A DNA stretch of 51,008 bases from Thiohalocapsa halophila (GTDB lineage: Bacteria > Pseudomonadota > Gammaproteobacteria > Chromatiales > Chromatiaceae): the NCBI RefSeq assembly GCF_016583825.1, contig NZ_NRRV01000035.1, positions 1 to 51,008 on the forward strand. The letters are read 5' to 3'. The notes beneath the pieces were generated by a model that was not told where the DNA came from, ran no database searches, and was given only the letters and a program-made list of their open reading frames with translations. Of this stretch, positions 32,015 through 41,299 are shown in pieces. The position numbers and the translations under genes were made by a program. Within the stretch, counting starts at the first letter, position 1; each line of letters begins with the position of its first letter.

Positions 32015-33646
32015 TCAATCGGCGCTTGGTGGGCCGGGGGCCTGTTCAGCATGCAAGGAATCGCTCCGGGACTCAGCGTTCAGGGACTCCCCGCCAAAGG
32101 GCTCTCCGGAGCCGGGCGCACCGGCGTTGGCGGCATCCGGTCCTTCGACGAGGCGTTTCAGGGCTGCCCGGTCCGGCTTGCCGGAGGCGAGCAGCGGCAG
32201 GGCCGCAAGGCGGCGGAACAGCCGCGGGCGCTCGCGGCTCGGCAGCTCGGCGCGGCACCAGGCCTCCAGCGCCGGCGCCGCCGCCGGTCCGCGCCAGCAG
32301 GCGGCTAGTGTTGCACCCCAGTGCGGATGGGTCACCGCGACGACGGCCGCCTCCACCACGCCCGGCGCCGCCGCGAGCCTGGCCTCCACGGCGGCAGGGG
32401 AGACCTGCTCGCCGCCGATGACCACCAAGTCGTCGGCGCGCGCGAACACCCGCAGCGAGCCGTCCGCCTCCACCCGGCACAGGTCGCTGGTGGTGAGCCA
32501 GCCGTCGCCGAGGCCGAGGCCCGGCCGGCGGCGGGCGTCGGCATAGCCCGCCATCAGCATGGGCCCGCGCAGGCGCAGCCGGCGCGGCGGCTCGCCGGGC
32601 CCGGCGCAGTCCGCCTGCACGTCAGGCAGCAGCGGCCCCACCAGACTGCCCGGCGCCGCATCGTCGCGCCAGCGCCTGACGGCCACCATGGAGCCGGTCT
32701 CGGACATGCCGTAGCTTACGAACAGGGGCCAGCCCGCGGCCACGGCCCGCCGCGCCAGGGCCGGATGCAGCGCCTGGCCGCCCAGCAGCAGCACCCGCAG
32801 CCGCGGCGGCGGCGCCGGCATGGCCTCCAGCAGTCGACTCAACATCGCCGGCACCAGGGACAGGTGGGTGACGGGATAGCGGGCCAGGGTCGCCGCCAAC
32901 GCGCAGGCATCGAAGTCGGTTCGGGCAGCGGCGCGCGCGGGCTCGGTGAAGATGCAGGCGCCCGCGCCCGCGCGCTCGGCGCCCGATTCTGTCGGGGCCG
33001 CTTCACCGGCCGGCCCATCCGCCGCAACCAACCGCAGCGTCGCCCCCGCCAGCGCACAGCGCCAGCCGATGGCGAGCCCCCCGATGTGATGCAGCGGCAG
33101 CACGCAGAGCCACTCGTCACCCGGCTGCAAGTCCAGCGTCCCGTTCACCCGTGTGGCGGACGCCGCGAGCTGCGCCGCGGTCAGCATCGCTACTTTCGGC
33201 GCCCCCTCGCTGCCGCTGGTGCGGATCAGCAGGCTCGGGGCGGTGGCGCCTCGACAGTCCGCGGCGGCGCCTCGGCCGGTGCTCGCCGGCGCATGTTGCC
33301 CCCAACGCCACTCGGCGCCGACGGCAGCGGCGAGCGCATCGACGTGCGCCGACGGCAGCCCGGCGGGATACGGCAGCAGGCCGGCGCCAACAAGGACAAG
33401 GGCGTGCTGCAAGCACAAGACGCCCATGGGGTCATCGGCGGGCCGCAGCACCACGTCTCCCGCCCGCACACCCCAGGCTGTCAGCTTCCCGGCCAGGCGC
33501 CCCGCCGCCGCCGCGAAGTCCGCCTGCGACCAGTGCGCGGCGCCCACCGCGACGGCGGGTGGCGACATGACCGATACCGACGCCTGCGACCGCGAGCCAA
33601 GAGCGGTCGCCGGCGCAGACGAAGGGGTTGGGTTGGCTTGGGACAT
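32015..33646 (-). CDS. menE: o-Succinylbenzoate-CoA ligase MenE
   Basis: Adenylate-forming enzyme that activates o-succinylbenzoate to its CoA thioester. The 543-residue product has the phosphate-binding loop IRTSGSEGAPKVAML (about 142-156), the LPLHHIGGLAIGWR stretch (about 185-198), SYGMSETGSMVAVR (about 311-324), and the A8 motif DLVVIGGEQVSPAAVEARL (about 407-425). A long extra tail after the usual end, rich in Gly, Ala and Ser, is odd. An internal ATG (MSPPAVAVG, 33568) is an alternative start. Its strand is opposite to menB-A-C-H-I, so the cluster is split in two transcripts. Confidence 0.9.
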   Translation of the reverse strand: MSQANPTPSSAPATALGSRSQASVSVMSPPAVAVGAAHWSQADFAAAAGRLAGKLTAWGVRAGDVVLRPADDPMGVLCLQHALVLVGAGLLPYPAGLPSAHVDALAAAVGAEWRWGQHAPASTGRGAAADCRGATAPSLLIRTSGSEGAPKVAMLTAAQLAASATRVNGTLDLQPGDEWLCVLPLHHIGGLAIGWRCALAGATLRLVAADGPAGEAAPTESGAERAGAGACIFTEPARAAARTDFDACALAATLARYPVTHLSLVPAMLSRLLEAMPAPPPRLRVLLLGGQALHPALARRAVAAGWPLFVSYGMSETGSMVAVRRWRDDAAPGSLVGPLLPDVQADCAGPGEPPRRLRLRGPMLMAGYADARRRPGLGLGDGWLTTSDLCRVEADGSLRVFARADDLVVIGGEQVSPAAVEARLAAAPGVVEAAVVAVTHPHWGATLAACWRGPAAAPALEAWCRAELPSRERPRLFRRLAALPLLASGKPDRAALKRLVEGPDAANAGAPGSGEPFGGESLNAESRSDSLHAEQAPGPPSAD

Positions 33647-33796
33647 GGCGAAGCGGGCTGCCGTAGTCCAGCGATGTTGCCACGGACTGGACGGAGCCGG
33701 CAGCGGCGGCTTGCGGGCATGGGCTCCGGGTCGTCAGAGACGAAAATCGGAAGCGTTGCTGCCTACTCGACGCCGCGCCTCACCGAGTGACCTGAC

Positions 33797-34303
33797 TCAA
33801 CCTGCGCTGTCTGGATCTACGAATTTCGACAACTGCCGCTCCACCTTTCCCCACGGCAGGCGCCGGCCCTCATCGCGCATAGCCTCATAGGCTGCTTGTG
33901 CATCAGCCGGGGCCGCGATTCTATTCAACACCATCTGCTCCACCAACCAGAGCGTACCATGCACTTCGGTACCTTCCGTTGCGGCAACCATGCGCAGGTT
34001 TTTATCGCCGGTGAGCAGCGGGCAAGCTTCCTGACGCGCGAGGGCAAGCGCGAAGATGTCGTTGCGACTGACCCCGGTGCGGCGATACCTGTCCAGGAGG
34101 GACACGGCGTCGGCGATGCCGGCTGCCGCCAGCGGCAGTACGTTCAGGCCGCTCGCCGGCAGCTCGGGGTGGTGTTGCGCCAGCTCTTCGGCGAACAGGA
34201 TGTCGGGGACGGCAAACCTGTAGGTCAGCTGAAACATGCTCGCCAGCATCCCGCCTACCTGGATATCGATCAGGATGTTGGCGTCACTGATGAGCAGCTG
34301 CAT
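33797..34303 (-). CDS. PIN-domain protein, putative toxin of an ImmA-type module
   Basis: Probable Mg-dependent RNase. The 168-residue product has PIN acidic positions: ISDANILIDI near the N-terminus (Asp about 6), AVPDILFAEE (about 32-41), SRNDIFALALA (about 95-105), and LLTGDKNLR (about 113-121). ATG 34303 is preferred; a longer frame starts at 34330 but would lie more deeply in the upstream gene. It overlaps the end of the XRE-ImmA gene by 20 bp, so the pair is coupled, with the regulator first. A helical tail of about 45 residues follows the PIN core. Confidence 0.82.
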   Translation of the reverse strand: MQLLISDANILIDIQVGGMLASMFQLTYRFAVPDILFAEELAQHHPELPASGLNVLPLAAAGIADAVSLLDRYRRTGVSRNDIFALALARQEACPLLTGDKNLRMVAATEGTEVHGTLWLVEQMVLNRIAAPADAQAAYEAMRDEGRRLPWGKVERQLSKFVDPDSAG

Positions 34304-35351
34304 CCGCACGCTCCATGTGTCGCATGGCATGGAAGTCCATCGTCGACATGCCCATCAGCTCGGCGGCCTTGGATTCGGTAACCAGGTCTTCGGCCAGGGC
34401 GTGGAACAGTAGCTGGCTGAACAGCTGAGGCGCTTCCCGCGGGTAGGGGTCACAGGGCTCGCGCTTGTGCCAAGCCCGAGAGCGGAACAGCTTCTGGTGC
34501 TGGATGTACGCGTGCTCAGAGAGCACGCCCAGGTCTCGGGCGCGGAACAGCCACGCCGCCATGCTGAGCCCGTACGCGGCTTTCAGCACGCAGAGCTCGC
34601 GGGGCTCTAGGCGCGTGCGCGTCGCGCCGAGCTCTTTGATGACTTCCGGCTTCGGCGCGAGGAAGGCGCCGGCGAAGCGATGCGCTGCTTTCTCTTCGTC
34701 CAGCTCGGGCGCCAGGCGACCGTCGAGCACCAGGTGGCCCAGCTCGTGCGCGAGTGTGAAGCGTTGGCGATCACCGGGCCAGTCACGGCCGACGACGACG
34801 ACGGGCATGTCCTGCACCTTTGCGGCCAGTCCGTCGAACTGCCCGCCGGCGGGCGTCTCGACCTGGAACACGAGGATCCCGCGCTCTTCCAGGCTATCGC
34901 ACAGCACGGGTATGGGATTTCGGCCAAGCCCCCAGGCCGAACGAAGCGCCAGGGCAAGGTCTTCGATGGCGTCGAGCGTGGCGATACGCGTCGGCAGGTT
35001 GGCCGGCACGGAGAACGGCCGCACCAGTCGTTGGGGTATCAGCTCCTGCAGCTCCAGAAAGCGCTCTAACTGCTCCAGGGTCGCAGCCTCTATGCGCCGC
35101 AGCGCCTTCTGCGGCACTCGCGCCTGCTTGCGGTACTCGACGCCCTGAAGCTCGATGCCGCCGGCCCGGAAGAAATACTCCACGCGCACGCCGAGTGCTT
35201 TCGACAGGGTCAGCAACACTTCGGACGAAGGCGTCGCATCGCCCTGCTCATACTTGGCGATTGCGGTGTGACTCACACCGGCCTGCGCAGACAATGCCCG
35301 TAAAGACAGACCTGCGGCTGCCCGGGCCTGCTTGATGCGCTGTCCGATCAT
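34284..35351 (-). CDS. XRE-type regulator fused to ImmA/IrrE metallopeptidase
   Basis: The 355-residue product has an N-terminal XRE helix-turn-helix (about 2-60: IKQARAAAGLSLRALSAQAG, then SHTAIAKYEQG) and a C-terminal ImmA/IrrE peptidase with the zinc motif AHELGHL (His202, Glu203, His206). Such fusions act as repressors or antitoxins whose peptidase may process a partner. Here the partner is the overlapping PIN gene. A perfect inverted repeat just upstream is the likely operator. About 80 residues follow the peptidase core and end in a helical region. Confidence 0.92.
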   Translation of the reverse strand: MIGQRIKQARAAAGLSLRALSAQAGVSHTAIAKYEQGDATPSSEVLLTLSKALGVRVEYFFRAGGIELQGVEYRKQARVPQKALRRIEAATLEQLERFLELQELIPQRLVRPFSVPANLPTRIATLDAIEDLALALRSAWGLGRNPIPVLCDSLEERGILVFQVETPAGGQFDGLAAKVQDMPVVVVGRDWPGDRQRFTLAHELGHLVLDGRLAPELDEEKAAHRFAGAFLAPKPEVIKELGATRTRLEPRELCVLKAAYGLSMAAWLFRARDLGVLSEHAYIQHQKLFRSRAWHKREPCDPYPREAPQLFSQLLFHALAEDLVTESKAAELMGMSTMDFHAMRHMERADAAAHQ

Positions 35352-35370
35352 GATCTGTACCTCCCAGTGA

Positions 35371-35409
35371 GGTTTACAAAATTGGCATCCTTTCTTCAGC
35401 TTGTAAACC
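35371..35409. promoter_or_regulatory. Operator of the XRE-ImmA/PIN module
   Basis: Perfect 9-bp inverted repeat GGTTTACAA (35371-35379) and TTGTAAACC (35401-35409), starts 30 bp apart (about three helical turns), 20 bp upstream of the XRE-ImmA start codon. AT-rich arms in a GC-rich region and the position point to autoregulation by the XRE domain. The remaining sequence to 35729 (upstream of the GNAT-nitrilase gene) shows no gene. Confidence 0.7.
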
Positions 35410-35729
35410 GAGGAGGGAAGCAGATTTTCGGCTGAAGCTCGGCATCGACCGCGGCATGGCCTTTCGCGGCGTTGGCGCCGCGCTCAGCCTCCGCTACCTC
35501 GGCGCTGCCTATGCGGTATTCGCGCTGCGCCTGGTCCTCGGCCTGCTTGCCGAGGCGCTCGACTTGCAGGTATAGAGGCGCGGCTGCGCCAGGTGAGCAC
35601 GTCCCGCAGCCCGTTGGACTGGAGTCGTTGTCGCATCGCCGGGTATCGGCACACTGCCGACGCCGGCGGCCGGATGGCACAATCGCAGCCATTGCCATCC
35701 GCCACAGTGCCATCTGCGGGAGCCCGCCT

Positions 35730-37328
35730 TTGTCCACCACACCCAACACCCCCGACAACGCCGCCGACAACGTCGAGCGCCTTACCGTCCGCAACGCCAC
35801 GCCGGCCGATGTTCCCGCCATCCGCGCGCTGTTCGAGCGCGCCTATGCCGGCGCCGGCATCGGCGGCTACACATCGGCGATGATCCGCGGGCAGATCAAC
35901 AAGTTTCCCGAGGGGCAGTTCGTCGCCGAGGCCGACGGCGAGCTGATCGGCTTCTGCTCCAGCTTCGTCATCTCCGGGCGGGTGGCGCTCAAGCCCCATG
36001 ACTGGACCTGGATCACCGGCGGCGGCTACGCGAGCCGCCACGACCCCAACGGCGACTATCTCTACGGCATGGAGGTCTGCGTGGACCCGGCCTACCGGGG
36101 GCTTCGCATCGGCCAGCGCCTGTACGACGAGCGCAAGAAGTTGGCCCAGGCCTGGGCGCTCAAGGGCATCATCTACGGCGGTCGCCTGCCGACACTGCGC
36201 GCGGCACTGACCCGCGACGAGAACCGCTACGACACGCCCGAGGCCTATGTCGAGGCCGTCGAGGCCGGCCGCGAGCACGATCCGGTGCTGACCTTTCAGC
36301 TGCGCAACGAGTTCAAGGTCGTTGGCCTGATGCCCGGCTATTGGACCGAGGACACCCAGTCCATGGGCTACGGCGTGCACCTGCTGTGGCGCAACCCGCA
36401 GGTCTCCGACGAGCTGGAAGAGGCCCGCCAGAAGGAGTACGGCGGGCGGCTCATGGACACGGTGCGTGTGGCCACCGTGCAGTACCAGCAGCGCCGGGTG
36501 AAGTCCTTCGATGAGTTCCTGGACATGATCCGCTACTTCGTCGACGTCACCGCCGACTACCGCGCGGACTTCTGCGTCTTTCCGGAGCTGTTCTCTCTGC
36601 AACTGCTCTCCATGCAAGACCAGGAGCTCTCGCCGGCCGAGGCCATCGACGCGCTCACCCGCTGGACCGACCCCATCAAGGACGCGCTGCGGGAGATGGC
36701 CGTGCGCTACAACATCAACATCATCGGCGGCTCGCATCCCACCAAGATGCCGAACGGCCGGGTGGAGAACATCTGCTACATCTGCCTGCGCGACGGCGAG
36801 GTGCACGAGCAGCCGAAGATCCACCCCACCCCCAACGAGGTCTACTGGTGGAACATCGAGGGCGGCCACGACCTCGCCGCCATCAACACCGACTGCGGTC
36901 CCATCGGCGTGCTCATCTGCTACGACGCCGAGTTCCCGGAGCTGGCCCGCCACCTCGCCGATCAGGGCGCCAACATCATTTTCGTGCCCTTCTGCACCGA
37001 CGAGCGCCAGTCCTACCTGCGCGTGCGCTACTGCAGCCAGGCGCGCGCGGTGGAGAACCAGTGCTATGTCGTCATGTCCGGCAATTGCGGCAACCTGCCC
37101 AATGTCGCCAACATGGACATCCAGTACGCCCAGAGCTGCATCCTCACCCCCTGCGACTTCCCCTTCGCCCGCGACGGCATCGCCGCCGACACCAGCCCCA
37201 ATGTCGAGACCGTCGCCTTCGCCGACCTCGGCCTCAAGGCCCTGCGCGAGGCCCGCTACGAGGGCACGGTGCAGAACCTGAAGGATCGGCGGCATGATCT
37301 GTACACCACCGTGTGGCGGGAGCGGTGA
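35730..37328 (+). CDS. GNAT acetyltransferase-nitrilase (carbon-nitrogen hydrolase) fusion
   Basis: A 532-residue two-domain enzyme. The N-terminal GNAT domain (about 10-215) starts LTVRNATPADVPAIRALFERA and has the acetyl-CoA loop YRGLRIGQRLYDERKK. The C-terminal nitrilase-superfamily amidohydrolase (about 245-530) has the full Glu-Lys-Cys triad: Glu286 in CVFPELFS, Lys363 in EQPKIHPT, Cys397 in IGVLICYDAEFPEL. Proteins with this pair of domains are widespread in bacteria; the substrate is not known. The start is probably the TTG at 35730, with GGGAG 7 bp before it; no ATG fits the conserved N-terminus. The gene stands alone. Confidence 0.9.
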   Translation: MSTTPNTPDNAADNVERLTVRNATPADVPAIRALFERAYAGAGIGGYTSAMIRGQINKFPEGQFVAEADGELIGFCSSFVISGRVALKPHDWTWITGGGYASRHDPNGDYLYGMEVCVDPAYRGLRIGQRLYDERKKLAQAWALKGIIYGGRLPTLRAALTRDENRYDTPEAYVEAVEAGREHDPVLTFQLRNEFKVVGLMPGYWTEDTQSMGYGVHLLWRNPQVSDELEEARQKEYGGRLMDTVRVATVQYQQRRVKSFDEFLDMIRYFVDVTADYRADFCVFPELFSLQLLSMQDQELSPAEAIDALTRWTDPIKDALREMAVRYNINIIGGSHPTKMPNGRVENICYICLRDGEVHEQPKIHPTPNEVYWWNIEGGHDLAAINTDCGPIGVLICYDAEFPELARHLADQGANIIFVPFCTDERQSYLRVRYCSQARAVENQCYVVMSGNCGNLPNVANMDIQYAQSCILTPCDFPFARDGIAADTSPNVETVAFADLGLKALREARYEGTVQNLKDRRHDLYTTVWRER

Positions 37329-38111
37329 GCGTGCACGCCAACAGCCGGACGCCGCGGTCTGCCTGCTGTCGTCGCTCCGCTTTCATCAGGGCTCACTAAA
37401 CGCGCCGTGAGTATCGCCCCGCTGTGGCATGGTGCGGTGCCTGATTGGGTCGCGAAGGCGATGCGTCTCTAACCAGCTCAATCGACGGCGCGTCCGACAG
37501 CTCCAGCTGAGACGACTCCTTCGGCATTATCTGAGCCCGGCTCCTACTTGGGGCCCCCTCCTTGCACGCATCTGCTATGACTCCCGGAGCTCGCCCGCCA
37601 CGTCGCTGACCAGGCCCCCCGAGCCGCCACTGCGGCCATCGCGCAGCGCGGCTCCTGATCCTGCGCGTCTCCATCACCCGGCGGCTCCGGCGTCGGCCGA
37701 CGCGGCTGCGGCCATCGCGTGTGCCTTTGCCGCCGGACATCCCCCTCGTCATTTCTTGCTCATTGAATGGACCGCGGTCCGTCATGGAACCGTCGTCTGC
37801 CCTTCATTTCCCGCCTTTATACTGAGTCCGTTACTCGGAATAAGGCTTTCCAAGGTATAGGCGCGTCGGCATCAAGCGCGTCTTTCGACCAATTACACGG
37901 TCGGCGGCGCTTGATCAAGGTAGGCCCTGTTGTCTGATCGTCTCAACACTTTCGTCTGTGTGCGGGCGCGCTCGTAATTGTCGTTTGCAGCCGGTCGATG
38001 CCGCGACGCATCGGCATTCGTCATCGGTTCTCCGGCAATGACACGCAGCCCGCTCATGCCCTTGTATCGCTACCGTCCAGGAATGACCGCAACCCAAGAG
38101 GCTCATCGTCT
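37329..38111. other. Long gap with a nested hairpin
   Basis: 783 bp without a convincing gene. The only structure seen is a two-tier palindrome at 37871-37915: outer arms ATCAAGCGC (37871-37879) and GCGCTTGAT (37907-37915), inner arms CGACC and GGTCG around AATTACAC. It lies about 195 bp before the PEP-CTERM gene and could be an operator, a terminator or part of a small structured RNA. Short open frames here look like chance. Confidence 0.5.
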
Positions 38112-38804
38112 ATGTCTGTCCGCAAGCAGTTACCCGGCGCGTTTCTGGGAGCGACCGCGCTCCTGCTAGCAAGCTCCGTCCAGGGCGCTGTCATCACCGC
38201 GTCGGGTGCGTTCGATCTCACCAGTCTGAGGACCGCCAACGTCTCGTCGATCACGCCTTTGAGCTACGAGGCGTCTTCAGAGAATTCTCTTGCAAACAGC
38301 AACCTGACCGGACCTGCGCCGGTCTCTGCCTTGGTCGACACCGACTTCAAGAACGGCAGTGCATCGGCCACGGCGGACGCCGCGGACTTGAGCCCGTCGG
38401 CATTGACGGTGTCTGCCGATGCCTTTGACGCCGGTAATGCGCTGGCCTCGCTGTCCTATGACTTCAGCTATGAAATCACCGCGGACGGACCGGTGTCCAT
38501 TGCCATCGACTACAGCGCCTTGTACGACCTGGGCGGCAGCATTATGGCCAATACGCTGGTCTCGCTGATGATGTTGGACAGCTTCAGCGGCGGCTTCGAT
38601 CAGGCCGCGCTGCTGCCGGGCGATCCGGCATTCGCATTCGGCACCCTGAGTGTGGGCTACGACGGAGCGGAAGGCGACACCGGTGTCATTACACTCCTCG
38701 CTTCCGCCGCTGCGGACAGCGGGGTGGAAGCCGTTCCGCTCCCGAATACGCTGTTGGTGCTGGGCCTCGGGCTGGCCGCCATGCTCGGCGCGCGCAAGCG
38801 CTGA
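38112..38804 (+). CDS. PEP-CTERM-type exported protein
   Basis: Exported protein of unknown role, anchored by an exosortase-type signal. The 230-residue product starts with a signal peptide (about 1-27, FLGATALLLASSVQGA) and ends with the sorting tail: VPLPNTLLVLGLGLAAMLGARKR, i.e. a short VPLP box, a hydrophobic helix and a basic cluster. The middle is Ser/Ala/Asp-rich and beta-like, as in many PEP-CTERM proteins linked to exopolysaccharide. AAGAGG lies upstream of the ATG. It precedes the PhoX gene by 101 bp on the same strand. The exosortase itself is not in the window. Confidence 0.82.
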   Translation: MSVRKQLPGAFLGATALLLASSVQGAVITASGAFDLTSLRTANVSSITPLSYEASSENSLANSNLTGPAPVSALVDTDFKNGSASATADAADLSPSALTVSADAFDAGNALASLSYDFSYEITADGPVSIAIDYSALYDLGGSIMANTLVSLMMLDSFSGGFDQAALLPGDPAFAFGTLSVGYDGAEGDTGVITLLASAAADSGVEAVPLPNTLLVLGLGLAAMLGARKR

Positions 38805-38905
38805 TTCCCGTCTACGCCATTGACCACTGGCCTGCGGACACGCGCGGCCGATCAGGGACCCTGCGTCCCGAATTCGACCCCGATGCATTCAATTGGAGAA
38901 GACTC

Positions 38906-41074
38906 ATGGGCAAGTACGAGCACGATTCGATGAGCGCCGACATTTTTCAGGACGACGGCACCGCCGACGTCATGCCCGGCACGCCGGCGCGGCCGACGGC
39001 GGCCGACCCGATTCAGGTGGTCATGCAGAAGGCCGTCTCCCGCCGGGCACTGCTGAAGGGCGCCGCCGTTACCGGCGCGACGCTGGTGATCGCACCGGGC
39101 GTCATGTTCGCGACGAGCAAGCCCGCGGTGGCCGCCGGTGATCCCTCCGCCCGCCTGACCTTCACGACGCTCCCGGCCGGCGACGGCAGCGAGCCCGACG
39201 TCCGGGTGCCGTCCAACTACGCGGTCACCGTCCTGCTGCGCTGGGGCGACCCGCTGACCCCCACGGCACCGGCCTTCGACGTCGACAACCAGACCGGTGC
39301 CAGCCAGGCCCAGCAGTTCGGCTTCAATGCGGACCTGGTGCTCTGGTATCCGCTGCCGAGCTACGTGCGCCGCTCGGTGGACATGACCGGCGAGCTGAAC
39401 AGCCTGGTGGATCGGGTCATCGGGTTCCAGTATCCGCGCCTGAAGCAGCGCGGCAGCGGGGGGGCCCTGATGGTCGTCAACCACGAGTACACCTCCGCCG
39501 ACGACATGTTCCCGGGCTATGTCGACGGCAGCCCGACCCTGGATCAGGTGGAGACGGAGATCGAGGCCCACGGCTTTTCCATTGTCGAGCTGACCCACGG
39601 CGGCGGTGCCCCGAGCTTCGACATCACCTCGCCGTTCAACCGGCGCGTCACCGGCTCCACGCCGCACGCGATCACCGGCCCGCTGCGCGGCCACCCGATG
39701 CTTCAGACCAGCACCGATCCGGCGGGCGAGACAGTGCTCGGCTGCCTGAACAATTGCGCCGGCGGCAAGACCCCCTGGGGCACCATCCTCACCTGCGAGG
39801 AGAACTTCGATCAGTACTTCGCGAACTTCGCGGGCGCTCCCGGCGACATCGCGGCCTTCAGTCAGCGCATCCCGGCCCCCTCGGGTGCGAGCCGCCGCCA
39901 CTGGGAGGACTATGTCCCGCGCTTCGACCTGAGCAGCGAGCCGAAGGAGTACAACCGCTTCGGCTACATCGTCGAGATCGACCCCTACGACCCCAACGAC
40001 GTGCCGAAGAAGCGCACCGCCATGGGCCGCTTCAAGCACGAGGGTGCCGCCTGCCGCCTGACCCCGAGCAACCGAGTCGCGGTGTACTCCGGTGACGATG
40101 CCCGCTTCGAGTACGTCTACAAGTTCGTCACCTCAGGCAGCTACAACAAGTACAACCGCACCGCCAACAAGCGCCTGCTCGACAGCGGCACCCTCTATGT
40201 CGCCCGCTTCGACGCCGGCGCCGTCGACGGCGACGACATGGGCAGCGGCGTCTGGCTGCCGCTGGTGTGGCAGGCGGGCAACGCCCTGGACCAGGCCGGC
40301 TACGCAAGCCAGGAAGAGGTGCTGCTGGACACCCGCGGTGCCGCCGACGTGCTCGGCGCCACCCCCATGGACCGCCCGGAGGACATCGAAGTCGCCGCCG
40401 GCACCGGCAAGGTCTACATCGCGCTGACCAACAACTCGCGTCGCGACGGCGACCCCGGCGAAACCCGCATCGTCAACGGGCGCGAGGTCAGCTCGGCACC
40501 GGACGAGGCCAACCCGCGCAACAACACCTATGACGACGGCGACCCGACCAACAACACCGGCAACCAGCACGGGCACATCATCGAGCTGATCGAAGACGGC
40601 GACGATGCCGGCGCCCTGACCTTCACCTGGAACATCCTGGTGAAGTGCGGCGACCCGAGCGTCGTCGCCCACGACACCAGCTTCGGCGATCTGGCCGATC
40701 CGGTGGCGGCGGGCGTGAGCCCGATCTCGGACCCGGACAACCTGGTCCACGACGACACCGGCAACCTCTGGATCGCCACCGACGGCCAGTACTACAGCGG
40801 CAATGTCGGCTTCGGCCAGAACGACGGCGTCTTCGCGGTGCCGGTGGAGGGCGCCGACCGCGGCCTGCTGCGGCAGTTCCTGTCGGGCGTGCCCGGCGGC
40901 GAGGTGTGCGGGCCGGAATTCTCGGGCGACAACCGCACCTTCTTCTGCGCCATCCAGCACCCGAACGACGGCAACGCCTTCAACGCCGTATGGCCCATCG
41001 GCGACCCGGACGGCGTCTCCAAGCCGAGTCTCATCGCCGTGTACGAGCTCACCGGGGCCAAGATCGGCACCTGA
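38906..41074 (+). CDS. PhoX-family (DUF839) alkaline phosphatase, Tat-exported
   Basis: Probable calcium/iron-dependent phosphatase, exported folded. The 722-residue product has an unusually long N-terminal region (about 1-45) before the twin-arginine signal SRRALLKGAAVTGATLV (about 46-62). The large DUF839 beta-propeller follows, with GGALMVVNHEYTS (about 189-201), TPWGTILTCEENFDQYF (about 289-305), GRFKHEGAACRL (about 373-384) and MDRPEDIEVAAGTGKVYIALT (about 490-510), the recurrent PhoX motifs. GGAG lies 7 bp before the ATG. A stem follows the stop codon. Phosphate starvation control is likely by family, but no Pho box was found. Confidence 0.88.
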   Translation: MGKYEHDSMSADIFQDDGTADVMPGTPARPTAADPIQVVMQKAVSRRALLKGAAVTGATLVIAPGVMFATSKPAVAAGDPSARLTFTTLPAGDGSEPDVRVPSNYAVTVLLRWGDPLTPTAPAFDVDNQTGASQAQQFGFNADLVLWYPLPSYVRRSVDMTGELNSLVDRVIGFQYPRLKQRGSGGALMVVNHEYTSADDMFPGYVDGSPTLDQVETEIEAHGFSIVELTHGGGAPSFDITSPFNRRVTGSTPHAITGPLRGHPMLQTSTDPAGETVLGCLNNCAGGKTPWGTILTCEENFDQYFANFAGAPGDIAAFSQRIPAPSGASRRHWEDYVPRFDLSSEPKEYNRFGYIVEIDPYDPNDVPKKRTAMGRFKHEGAACRLTPSNRVAVYSGDDARFEYVYKFVTSGSYNKYNRTANKRLLDSGTLYVARFDAGAVDGDDMGSGVWLPLVWQAGNALDQAGYASQEEVLLDTRGAADVLGATPMDRPEDIEVAAGTGKVYIALTNNSRRDGDPGETRIVNGREVSSAPDEANPRNNTYDDGDPTNNTGNQHGHIIELIEDGDDAGALTFTWNILVKCGDPSVVAHDTSFGDLADPVAAGVSPISDPDNLVHDDTGNLWIATDGQYYSGNVGFGQNDGVFAVPVEGADRGLLRQFLSGVPGGEVCGPEFSGDNRTFFCAIQHPNDGNAFNAVWPIGDPDGVSKPSLIAVYELTGAKIGT

Positions 41075-41096
41075 GCGCTGCCGGCATATGTGTCGC

Positions 41097-41124
41097 GAGG
41101 CCGAGGCGCGCAGGCCCCGGCCTC
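41097..41124 (+). terminator. Stem-loop after the PhoX gene
   Basis: Perfect 7-bp stem GAGGCCG (41097-41103) and CGGCCTC (41118-41124) with a 14-base loop, 22 bp after the stop codon. No T-run, so termination is likely but unproven. Confidence 0.45.
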
Positions 41125-41299
41125 ACGGGCAAGCTCTGCGATAACCGGCCCTGCCCCCCTTGGACGCCTCTAGGGCGAACGCGAGGCGGGCGCAGGGTCG
41201 TGAGACGCTCTCGTCGGCGAGCCGGACCCAACCCGGCGCTCTGGCTTCTCATCCCGAAAGCGTGGTCTCTCAGCGCTGACGCCTGGGCTCGAACCCGGA

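Noticed and set aside
37429..37860. 143-codon plus-strand frame in the gap before the PEP-CTERM gene
   Set aside because: Arg/Pro/Ala-rich translation without hydrophobic core or motif; overlapped by an equally long frame on the other strand.
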